From Saprospiraceae bacterium UBA7328 (GTDB lineage Bacteria; Bacteroidota; Bacteroidia; Chitinophagales; Saprospiraceae): a stretch of 64,000 bases of DNA. Position 1 is the first letter of the stretch. Each line of letters begins with the position of its first letter. Where the stretch lies: assembly GCA_002471345.1 (NCBI GenBank), contig DKPS01000192.1:1-64000 (forward strand), given 5' to 3'. Below, piece by piece: positions 25,973 to 34,349 of this stretch. The notes below the pieces were generated by a model. That model worked only from the letters and a program-made list of their open reading frames with translations, had not been told where the DNA came from and made no database searches. The translations under genes were made by a program, and so were the position numbers.

Positions 25973-26112
25973 CTGAGATTAATTTGCGGAGCAAAATTAC
26001 TATAAAGTTTGATTTATATATGGTCTAAGAATTTTCAAACAAATTGCAGGTCAGCCTCCCATTCTACATTTTGTGCAAGTATTATTATATAATTGTCGGA
26101 ATAATAAAAGAA

Positions 26113-27021
26113 ATGACAGATTACAAGATTCACATAATAGATACTCAATATCACGGTCCACTACCAATTGCTACTTTTTTAGTTGAAAGTTCTAAAGGAC
26201 TTGTTCTTGTAGAAACTAGTGCTCATTCCACATTGGAGAATGTAAAGTTGAAGATTTCGGAATTAGGATTTGATTGGAAGGACATCCAGCATGTTCTACT
26301 TACTCATATTCACTTAGATCATGCAGGTGCCGCTTGGTGTTTCGCTGAAAACGGAGCAACTGTATATCTACATCCTTTCGGTTATAATCATATGAATGAC
26401 CCCTCCAAACTGCTAAAATCAGCAACAATGATCTATGGCGATCTAATGGACTATTTGTGGGGCACTCTTAAACCTATCCCTGCTGATCAGCTGGTAATAG
26501 TAGAAGATGGTGAAGTCATCAATATCCTCGGTTTAGATTTCAAGTCCATTCATTCGCCAGGACATGCTAAACATCATATTGCATGGCAACTAAACAATCA
26601 TCTCTTTGCAGGGGATCTAGCAGGAATTTGCTTTGAAAATGGAGTTGTCATTCCTCCATGTCCTCCTCCTGATATTAATATTGAGGATTGGACCAATTCT
26701 ATTGATAAAGTGTTAGCCATCCAAGAAATAGACACTTATTATATCACACACATTGGAAAAGTTACAGGTGATCTTATAGGTCATATGAAAAAACTTAAGA
26801 AAACGCTCAAAGAATATGCGGAATTTTTGCTTCCCTACTTTCAGAATCAAACAGATCTGAATCAAACGGTGCAAGAGTTCAAAAGATATACTATGGACAG
26901 GTTAAAAGCAGAAGGACTATCTGTAAAGCAGATTAAAGATTATGAGGACAGTAATAGTGCTATAGGAAGTGTGCAGGGAATATTAAGGTATTGGGGAAAG
27001 AAATTAGGCGCGCCGCAATAG
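26113..27021 (+). CDS. MBL-fold metallo-hydrolase
   Basis: Cytoplasmic metallo-beta-lactamase-fold hydrolase of 302 residues. The metal motif HxHxDH appears as THIHLDHAG, and further ligands are supplied by HSPGHAKHH and the Asp in FAGDLAG; a last His is in YITHIGK. The start at ATG 26113 (MTDYKIHIIDTQ) fits the family; an earlier TTG at 26044 adds a stretch without family resemblance. Members act on thioesters, lactones, nucleotides and other esters; nothing specifies the substrate here. It stands alone, with 140 bases upstream shared with the divergent lipoprotein pair and 428 noncoding bases downstream. Confidence 0.88.
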   Translation: MTDYKIHIIDTQYHGPLPIATFLVESSKGLVLVETSAHSTLENVKLKISELGFDWKDIQHVLLTHIHLDHAGAAWCFAENGATVYLHPFGYNHMNDPSKLLKSATMIYGDLMDYLWGTLKPIPADQLVIVEDGEVINILGLDFKSIHSPGHAKHHIAWQLNNHLFAGDLAGICFENGVVIPPCPPPDINIEDWTNSIDKVLAIQEIDTYYITHIGKVTGDLIGHMKKLKKTLKEYAEFLLPYFQNQTDLNQTVQEFKRYTMDRLKAEGLSVKQIKDYEDSNSAIGSVQGILRYWGKKLGAPQ

Positions 27022-27449
27022 GCTTTGATTGAAAAAACCAATCCAAATTCTAATAGCCGAAACCCAACATCTTGTTTTCCTCATTCTTCATTAGAAATTT
27101 TGAAGATTCATCTAAAGAATGTAAACTTTGAACCTTAAGAATTGCATGCCAAATGAATTGTCAAATTATTACCATTCAGGTATAGTCATAGCTTTTATCA
27201 AGCACTGGGAATAATTTTACACTCTAATGAGAATCAATTGTAGTTGGATAATTCACAATCCTACTTTTCTAGCTGATTTTGCCTAGTTTAACATCAATCA
27301 AGAATTTCTAGAGGTTAATGAATTCAAACCCTGATTTGATTTTTTTGATAATCTAAGTCGTATTTTTAAAATCATTCATCTTATTAAAAAGAATAGAGTA
27401 AATGAAAGTTAATCTCCCATGAAATAACACAAACCCCAAAATCAAATAA
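27022..27449. other. Noncoding stretch of 428 bases
   Basis: No credible gene is seen on either strand. The sequence is AT-rich, with no clear hairpin followed by T-run, no repeat and no match I recognise to a riboswitch. It should hold the end of the hydrolase transcript and the promoter of the membrane patatin gene, but I cannot place either. Confidence 0.4.
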
Positions 27450-30002
27450 ATGAATGCTCTAGTCAGTTTTCTCGCCCACCTCAAGTCCTCATTATACCAT
27501 TCATGGATTAGTCTTGTTACTCTAGTCATCATACTAATCTTGGCTGGTACTGGCCAGGGTGATGCCCTTCTGATTAATTTATTAGATGGTAGATGGGTAA
27601 ATCTACTTTTCCTATTTGTCCTTTTGGATGGACTTAGTATGGCACTTTCTCATTATCCCGTGTACATTGAAATGTTGAGAAATAGGAATATTGCTGAGGG
27701 TAAAGAGATTCGAAATACAAGATGGAAAATTGATTATTGTGCCTTGCCAAAATGGCTTCAAAAGCCGCTATATGGTATAGAAAGAAAGACTGGTTTGGGG
27801 TTTATCACTTATACAGAAGATTTTGACTTCCCAATCAAAAAGGTATTTGAGTGGACTCGATATGTGCTTGGAGCAATGCTATTTCTAGCTATGGGCTACC
27901 TCTGTTTTACCATTATAGATGAGGTGAATTTTTCTGAAACAAAACATGCCCTTGACTTCACCCTAATTTGTGTCTTTGTAATATTCCTACTTTTTTTCAT
28001 TGTTACTCTTTGGAAAAAGCGCTTATCTGAAAAAATAAAGTCAGGTATTTCGGGTCAGTACGATCCGAATTTAAAGAATATTCAAAGAATTAGATATGTA
28101 TTAGGGCTTGTCTTCTTGGCCTCTTGGATATTTAGGATCGTAGCACTTTTTGTTTGTTCTAATGGTTGGAATGATTCAGGGATATGGATCTTTCCTATTG
28201 TTTTAAGTTTTGACTTCATCAAATTTACCTGTTATAGACTTTTCCGAAAATTTGTGAGATTCAAAACATACAAACTTCAGCATTTTAACATCTGGATTGG
28301 AGATCATACCATATTTATTATGACCATTGTTGGAATTGGTTTATTTGCCTTTGGTGTTGTTATGTGGGCTCATTATATTCCTTCATCTATAAGCACTTTG
28401 GTAATTATTCTTAGCTATCTTCTTTTGTACTATGGTGCTATCATATTACCTACTAAACTTTGGATGTACCACAGTTACAAATCAGAAAATTCACAAATCA
28501 GAAAATTCAATTACCCAAGACTTTACACTCGAGGTATACCTTTATTCTTCTTGACATTTATTCTGTGGAGTATAGCTAATACAATATGGTTTGGAAATGA
28601 CTTGCATCAACTTGAAAATGCAAATGACAAGTATAATTCTGTTTCTGAACCCGAATTCATCCATGAATTGAATAATCGATTTGATTCAACAGGCAGAGAT
28701 ACTGCTTATTTTATTTCAGCTTATGGAGGAGGCCTGAAAGCAAATGCTTGGAACATGCTCTTACTCAATGAGTTAACAGACCTAAATGGTAAAAACATCC
28801 TCGATAAGACTATTGCCATTTCTGGTGTATCTGGAGGGTCTCTAGGTCAGGGTTTTTTCGCCGCAATATATAATGAAAGCAATGATAAATATGAGAGAAA
28901 CCAAATGATCCATAAAGTAATATCTCAAGATTATTTATCTGTCGATACGGTACACTTTTTGGGTTATGATTTGATACGTGAATATTGGCCTGGCAGTCAT
29001 TTCTTCGGCCGTAAATGGAAAGATGACAGGGCAAAACGTGCCATGAAAAAATATGCTCAAACAATAAATGACTCTATAATTGAAAAATCTTTCAGAGCTC
29101 ATTACGCTTCTATTTTTAGAACTAAAAAATTCCCCTTAATCATATCAAATAGTGCAGGAACACATCATAAAAGGGGGCTAGCCAGCTCCGTTGATTTTGG
29201 AAGTAATTTCCACAATATATTTCACGATGCCACTGATATAATAGATTCATTAAATTCAAACCTGACTTATCCAGAAGCATTTTCACCTTCTAATAGATTC
29301 CCATTAATTAGTCCTGCAGCAAAAATTGAAGGTAAAGGACACTTTGTAGATGGAGGGTATTATGAAAATTCTGGCATGATGAGTATCATCGATATATATG
29401 AGTATCTCAACAACTCCTCCGACTTTAGAATGCCAAAGACGGTTTATTTTATACAAGTCATGAATTCTAGATCAGATTATGTGCATCACAGCTTGTCTAA
29501 AAGACAGGATTTTGAAAACAATGAGATATCAGAATCTGGTGAAATTGCAGCAATCTTGAACACAAAAGTATCAATGGATATGGTGCCTCGATATTTTTTA
29601 CAAAAAATAGAAAGTTTTGCAAAAGACACCTGTGATGGGAAACATTTTATAAAAGTGCATCTACCCTATGACTATAATGCAAATGATGTGGCTTCACTTT
29701 TCAAAATGAATAGATTTAACGAGTCTGACCTCAAATCTATAAAAATGGAGATTGACAAAAACCGAGATAAACTATCTCCAATTATTGAGAACACTAAGTT
29801 TAAATACCTCACCCCACCACTAGCAAGAGTACTAAGTCAACCTGCTATTAATTATATGGATACTGTTCTGAAAATATCAAATGGTCCTTTGGAAAAGTTA
29901 AAAGTAGATTTAAATAAACAAGAAAATTGTGCTCAAGGAAAAATTGAAAAAAAAGATAATTCAAGTATGAAAAAAAATGTCATGATAAGATCAAGTCAAT
30001 AG
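27450..30002 (+). CDS. Multi-span membrane protein with C-terminal patatin-like phospholipase domain
   Basis: An 850-residue fusion. The first ~390 residues hold about nine hydrophobic helices (for example SWISLVTLVIILILAGTG and HTIFIMTIVGIGLFAFGVV). The rest is a patatin domain: oxyanion-type loop SAYGGGLKANAW, nucleophile elbow GVSGGS (GxSxG), and the catalytic Asp in FVDGGYYENSGMMSI. Standard patatins have 300-400 residues, so this is a membrane-anchored form, presumably acting on phospholipids near the membrane; the side on which it acts is not clear. The C-terminus is rich in Lys. It has no operon partner. The patatin assignment is firm, the role unknown. Confidence 0.82.
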   Translation: MNALVSFLAHLKSSLYHSWISLVTLVIILILAGTGQGDALLINLLDGRWVNLLFLFVLLDGLSMALSHYPVYIEMLRNRNIAEGKEIRNTRWKIDYCALPKWLQKPLYGIERKTGLGFITYTEDFDFPIKKVFEWTRYVLGAMLFLAMGYLCFTIIDEVNFSETKHALDFTLICVFVIFLLFFIVTLWKKRLSEKIKSGISGQYDPNLKNIQRIRYVLGLVFLASWIFRIVALFVCSNGWNDSGIWIFPIVLSFDFIKFTCYRLFRKFVRFKTYKLQHFNIWIGDHTIFIMTIVGIGLFAFGVVMWAHYIPSSISTLVIILSYLLLYYGAIILPTKLWMYHSYKSENSQIRKFNYPRLYTRGIPLFFLTFILWSIANTIWFGNDLHQLENANDKYNSVSEPEFIHELNNRFDSTGRDTAYFISAYGGGLKANAWNMLLLNELTDLNGKNILDKTIAISGVSGGSLGQGFFAAIYNESNDKYERNQMIHKVISQDYLSVDTVHFLGYDLIREYWPGSHFFGRKWKDDRAKRAMKKYAQTINDSIIEKSFRAHYASIFRTKKFPLIISNSAGTHHKRGLASSVDFGSNFHNIFHDATDIIDSLNSNLTYPEAFSPSNRFPLISPAAKIEGKGHFVDGGYYENSGMMSIIDIYEYLNNSSDFRMPKTVYFIQVMNSRSDYVHHSLSKRQDFENNEISESGEIAAILNTKVSMDMVPRYFLQKIESFAKDTCDGKHFIKVHLPYDYNANDVASLFKMNRFNESDLKSIKMEIDKNRDKLSPIIENTKFKYLTPPLARVLSQPAINYMDTVLKISNGPLEKLKVDLNKQENCAQGKIEKKDNSSMKKNVMIRSSQ

Positions 30003-30179
30003 TGAAAAATTTTTCATGGTGAAATTTTAACCTTGTTCCTTCTAGTCTGTATTAGGTCATGCTTTTTTAAAATAAATTAGTGTAATAAAGAATTCAATTG
30101 ATAAGGACTAAGAATAGATCTCAAACAAACTTGTCCACGTTTAATCACCTCACACTTCCAAATCTCATACTTTCGCAAA

Positions 30180-31076
30180 ATGGCAGAAACAACATATTGG
30201 ACAGGATCACAGCATTATGTATGTGATGAAGATTTAGCACAGTCATTTCACATGGCAAGAGTATTGGGTATGCCTTTACTCATAGAAGGAGAGCCTGGCA
30301 CAGGGAAAACAGAATTACCCCTTCAGTATTCTACCGATTTAGGACTTGATCTACACGTTTTTCCTGTAGGGAGTAAGAGTACAGTGGAACAATTTGTAGC
30401 AAGATTTGATCATGTAAAATACTTGAGAGACTCACAGATAGAAGTTCTTAATGCACAACGGCAGGAGAAAGGAATGGAATCCAAGTTAAGCACTGGTGGT
30501 AGGAGTACAGAAAAGTTGGATGATTATATCGTTATGGGTCCTGGGGCAAGTGCATACTCTACTCCAAACTCTGTGCTTCTGATCGATGAGATAGATAAGG
30601 CACCCAGGGAATTTCCAAACGACTTGTTATATGCATTGAGTCATAGAAAATTCGTTATGCCTGAATCAGGCAGAGAAATTACAATCAGTGAAAAAGACAT
30701 GCCAGCTATTGTGGTAACTAGTAATAGAGAGCAAGAATTACCTTCTGCTTTTAAGGGAAGATGTATCTATCATTATATCACATTTCCAGAACCAGACATA
30801 ATGAGACAAATTGTCTTGAAACATTATCCTTCTGCGGATCAAGAACTGGTAAATACGGCAATGGGCCTTTTCTATAAACTGAGGGATTTGGGATTGGATA
30901 GATCACCTTCTACAAGAGAGCTCTTGAATTGGTTAAAATATCTACAGACTTTAGACAAAAATCAAAGAATAGACAGCGCTAATGACCTCAAAGGATTAGG
31001 GGCTTTGATTAAGACCGAAGATGATATGAAAAAAGTGCAGTATAAGGTTTTAGGTAGACCTATAAGCTATAACTAA
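30180..31076 (+). CDS. MoxR-type AAA+ ATPase
   Basis: Cytoplasmic AAA+ ATPase of 298 residues. Walker A is GEPGTGKT (residues 37-44), Walker B is VLLIDEIDKAP, sensor 1 is in AIVVTSNREQELP and the arginine-rich element FKGRCIYHYI follows, all intact. MoxR ATPases work with VWA-domain partners as chaperones that mature or insert cofactors into other proteins. The next gene encodes such a VWA protein and overlaps this stop by one base (TAATG). The client is unknown; no oxidoreductase or metal-enzyme gene is adjacent. Confidence 0.92.
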   Translation: MAETTYWTGSQHYVCDEDLAQSFHMARVLGMPLLIEGEPGTGKTELPLQYSTDLGLDLHVFPVGSKSTVEQFVARFDHVKYLRDSQIEVLNAQRQEKGMESKLSTGGRSTEKLDDYIVMGPGASAYSTPNSVLLIDEIDKAPREFPNDLLYALSHRKFVMPESGREITISEKDMPAIVVTSNREQELPSAFKGRCIYHYITFPEPDIMRQIVLKHYPSADQELVNTAMGLFYKLRDLGLDRSPSTRELLNWLKYLQTLDKNQRIDSANDLKGLGALIKTEDDMKKVQYKVLGRPISYN

Positions 31077-32404
31077 TGTTCGAAAGTTTCCCACATACCT
31101 GTCAGAAGTACGGAGTGAAGGCTGATGTAAGATCACTACTACTCTTAAGAAAGAGTATGGACAAGGGTCTTGTTAATACTGTGGGAGACATCTATAAAGT
31201 AATGAAGGGTGTTATCGTAAAGGAACCAACAGGTTTAGGCCCCTTTACTAGAGCATATTATGACTATTTTTTAGGGATTATAATAGCACCTGGTGAGCCA
31301 CTCAATAATGCCGTAGCACGTTCTGATGCATTTGGACGATGGAAGTCAAAATATAAAGATGATGAAGAGTTTGAAGCATTAGAAATAGAAGAAAAGATCA
31401 ACAAGTTTCTAGATGAGGTACATGAAACTACTTATGATATCAAAAAGGTAATAGATGGAAAAGACATCCTTGCTAAGGATGATCCCACACAAAAAGATGA
31501 AGGCCAAGATAGTGATGAACAAAGTGGTAGAAGACATCTTGACAGAGCAGCAGATTATCAAGATATAGACCTTGAAGAACTGAGGCGAAGAATGGAAGAA
31601 GTGATGAAGCAGCAAGAGGGAATGCATGAAGGCGGATCACATTGGATAGGTCAAGGAGGTATTTCTCCATATGGGAATAATGGTGCAGCAAAGGGCGGAA
31701 TCCGAGTAGGTGGAAGTGGTGGAGGGAAAATGGCTAGAGCTGTAATCGGTGATCCAAAGTTCTACCCAGTGGACATTGATAGCACTCTCTCTGATAATAA
31801 TGTAGATGCTGCCCTAGCCTCACTAAAAGGAATAAAGGAAGAGGACATCATTCAAGAATTAGATATTCCAATAACAATAAAAAAAGGGCTAAAAAGAGGG
31901 GGACTTTTTCTTCCCATTCAAAAAGAAAAAATCACAGATAAGCTACAGGTTCTTTTGATGATAGATAACGGAGGATGGAGCATGGATCCCTATGTAAGAG
32001 CTGTAACCTCCTTATTCAGAAAGATGAAAACTCGTTTTGCTCATGATTTAGAACTGCGATATTTTCATAATACTGTTTATGATGTCATCTATACCGATGA
32101 CCGTAGGACAAAGTATGAGAACACTGACAAAGTTCTTGATCTCGATCCCAACTATCGAGTCTTTGTAGTAGGAGATGCTGCTATGGCACCTTACGAACTA
32201 GATGAACGGTCAGTGATCTTTTGGGGTCGGCTCAAAGAGAAATTCAAAAGAACAGCATGGCTCAACCCTACTCAAGAGAAGTATTGGAATATGAGCTATA
32301 CTACACAGATGCTCAAACAAATAATCGATATGTACCCAATGTCTCCTAGAGGGATAGAAAAAGCTGTACAAGAGATGAATCGTAAGACCTTCAAAGGGAA
32401 ATAG
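31076..32404 (+). CDS. VWA-domain protein, CoxE-like partner of the MoxR ATPase
   Basis: Cytoplasmic protein of 442 residues. The middle region (~140-215) is charged and Gly-rich, probably disordered. The C-terminal part is a von Willebrand factor A domain beginning LQVLLMIDNGGWSMDPYV. The canonical metal-binding MIDAS motif DxSxS is altered to D-N-G-G-W-S, so metal binding may be changed or lost; I believe relatives in Bacteroidota show the same change. It overlaps the MoxR stop codon by one base, which makes translational coupling and a physical MoxR-VWA complex likely. Confidence 0.85.
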   Translation: MFESFPHTCQKYGVKADVRSLLLLRKSMDKGLVNTVGDIYKVMKGVIVKEPTGLGPFTRAYYDYFLGIIIAPGEPLNNAVARSDAFGRWKSKYKDDEEFEALEIEEKINKFLDEVHETTYDIKKVIDGKDILAKDDPTQKDEGQDSDEQSGRRHLDRAADYQDIDLEELRRRMEEVMKQQEGMHEGGSHWIGQGGISPYGNNGAAKGGIRVGGSGGGKMARAVIGDPKFYPVDIDSTLSDNNVDAALASLKGIKEEDIIQELDIPITIKKGLKRGGLFLPIQKEKITDKLQVLLMIDNGGWSMDPYVRAVTSLFRKMKTRFAHDLELRYFHNTVYDVIYTDDRRTKYENTDKVLDLDPNYRVFVVGDAAMAPYELDERSVIFWGRLKEKFKRTAWLNPTQEKYWNMSYTTQMLKQIIDMYPMSPRGIEKAVQEMNRKTFKGK

Positions 32405-32428
32405 AATTCTCTTTATTGAATGTTGAAA

Positions 32429-34132
32429 TCATTGATAGCCCGCAGCTTGCAGGCTGAATAATTCTGCATATAATCCTTCATTAGCCAAAAGCTCCTCATG
32501 GCTTCCTATCTCATGACACTTGCCATCTTTAAGGACTAGAATCCTATCTGCCATTCGAACTGTGCTAAATCTATGTGAGATAATCACAGCAGTCTTATTT
32601 TGTGTCAGTCCAATAAACCTTTGAAATGCTTCATACTCAGCTCTTGCATCTAAAGCTGATGTTGGCTCATCAAGGATAACAACTTCCGCATCTTTCATAT
32701 ATGCTCGAGCTAATGCTACTTTTTGCCATTGTCCACCAGAGAGATCTACACCGTCTTTAAATCTTTTGCCCAATTGTTGGTCATAGCCATTAGAAAATTC
32801 TTCTATGACTTCATTAGCAAGACTCTGAGACGCAGCTGATTTGATAAGCTCCAATTTTTCTTTTTGACTAATCTGCCCAACGGCAATATTGTCTCTTGCA
32901 GAAAAATTGTATTTGAAAAAGTCTTGAAAAATGACACCAAAGAATTGCTGATATGTAGCTTTATCATATTCCTTAATATCAATTCCGTCTAAAAAAATTC
33001 TTCCTGATGTTGGTTCATAAAATCTTAAGAGCAATTTGATTAATGTGGTCTTCCCAGCCCCATTCTCCCCAACCAAGGCCAATTTTTCAGTAGATTTCAA
33101 GTGAAAACTCAAGTCAGTCAATACATCTTTTTCAGCTCCGGGATATCTAAATGATACCCTGTCAAAAGTAAAACCGTTATGAAGACTTTTAGGAAGAGGC
33201 AATCCTCTTTTTCCATCTTCAATTTCTTGCACTTTTAAATCCATGAAATCAAAGTAGTCCTTGAGATACATTGAACTCTCTGTAATCTTGGAAAATCGAG
33301 CAAAAATCTGTTGTAAACTATTTCTTAATCTATTGAATGAACCTGCCAAAAAAGTCAACTCTCCTACTGTGAGTATACCCGCTAAGACTCGCAATAAAAT
33401 AAATACATAAGCTCCATAGTAGGCCAAACTACCCAAAACATTAAATAAGGAGCCCCATGCTGATCTTCTTATGGCCAAACTTCTAGTTTCTAGATAATAT
33501 TTATCAGATAGCATTTTGAATCGGTCTGAGATGTAATCAGATAATCCAAACAGTTTGATCTCTTTCGCAGTTACATCACTGGCCCCAACATATCTGAGAT
33601 AATCTAGTTCTCGACGCTCTGGAGACCATCTGAATGCCAATCCGTATGACTCCTTAGTAAACTTTAGTTCATTGATCAATGAAGGAATGATAGCCAGAAT
33701 TAATAATAGAACCAACAACGGTTCAAAAACAATTAAACCTACTATCAATGAAGCTATCGTAATTAAACTTTGAGCCTGACTAAGGAGATCAGAAAGTAGT
33801 GATATTCTATTAGATGTCTGTCGTCGTGCTCTTTCTAATTTGTCATAAAATTCTGAATCTTCCAAGTCACTTAGTTCCATCTGACCTGTTTTCTTTATGA
33901 TCTCTACAGAAGACTCATTAGCATACAAACTGCCAACTAATGTAGTAGATAGCGTTGCAGCTCTTCCCAACAAATCTGATCCAACAGCCAGTACTAATTC
34001 TATTCCAACCAACCACCACAATTTGGTATAATCAGAAGTATCACTTTGACTTAAAGCAATGACAGCATCAATAATCTCTTTTCCTACCCATAGAATAGCC
34101 ACTGGCATGAAGGCCATGAGCATCCTTACCAT
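32429..34132 (-). CDS. ABC transporter, fused permease and ATPase (exporter type); true start probably upstream
   Basis: Half-size ABC exporter: six membrane helices (up to ~residue 290) followed by an ATPase with Walker A GENGAGKTT, signature LSGGQWQKVALARA, Walker B VVILDEPTSALD and switch His in ISHRFSTVR. The substrate is unknown; lipid, drug or peptide export fits. The first ATG (34132) is inside what should be helix 1: the frame stays open upstream to a stop at 34252-34250, and those codons read SSFQHVPRFFKKVWSASPPLF, like the N-termini of relatives. No ATG, GTG or TTG is found there, so initiation at ATT (34225 or 34231) or loss of the start codon must be considered. See findings. Confidence 0.85.
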   Translation of the reverse strand: MVRMLMAFMPVAILWVGKEIIDAVIALSQSDTSDYTKLWWLVGIELVLAVGSDLLGRAATLSTTLVGSLYANESSVEIIKKTGQMELSDLEDSEFYDKLERARRQTSNRISLLSDLLSQAQSLITIASLIVGLIVFEPLLVLLLILAIIPSLINELKFTKESYGLAFRWSPERRELDYLRYVGASDVTAKEIKLFGLSDYISDRFKMLSDKYYLETRSLAIRRSAWGSLFNVLGSLAYYGAYVFILLRVLAGILTVGELTFLAGSFNRLRNSLQQIFARFSKITESSMYLKDYFDFMDLKVQEIEDGKRGLPLPKSLHNGFTFDRVSFRYPGAEKDVLTDLSFHLKSTEKLALVGENGAGKTTLIKLLLRFYEPTSGRIFLDGIDIKEYDKATYQQFFGVIFQDFFKYNFSARDNIAVGQISQKEKLELIKSAASQSLANEVIEEFSNGYDQQLGKRFKDGVDLSGGQWQKVALARAYMKDAEVVILDEPTSALDARAEYEAFQRFIGLTQNKTAVIISHRFSTVRMADRILVLKDGKCHEIGSHEELLANEGLYAELFSLQAAGYQ

Positions 34133-34287
34133 TATATTGATTAAAAAGAGAGGTGGTGAAGCACTCCATACTTTCTTGAAAAATCGAGGAACATGCTGGA
34201 AGGAGGAAAATTGAGAAGCTATAATTACAATTTTATTGGTGTAAAGATACTAACGCAAAAACAACAATTTTGATCAAACTATAGTAC

Positions 34288-34321
34288 AAAAAAAGGCATC
34301 CAGAAATCTGAATGCCTTTTT
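34288..34321 (-). terminator. Intrinsic terminator after the ABC permease-peptidase gene
   Basis: On the minus strand a GC-rich hairpin (GGCATTCAG, loop, CTGGATGCC; one mismatch) ends in a run of seven T. On the plus strand the stem covers 34295-34316. It lies 29 bases beyond the stop of the permease-peptidase gene and separates it from the ABC exporter gene. T-runs on both sides make it potentially bidirectional. Confidence 0.8.
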
Positions 34322-34349
34322 ACATGTAAACGATATAGGACAAATGACT

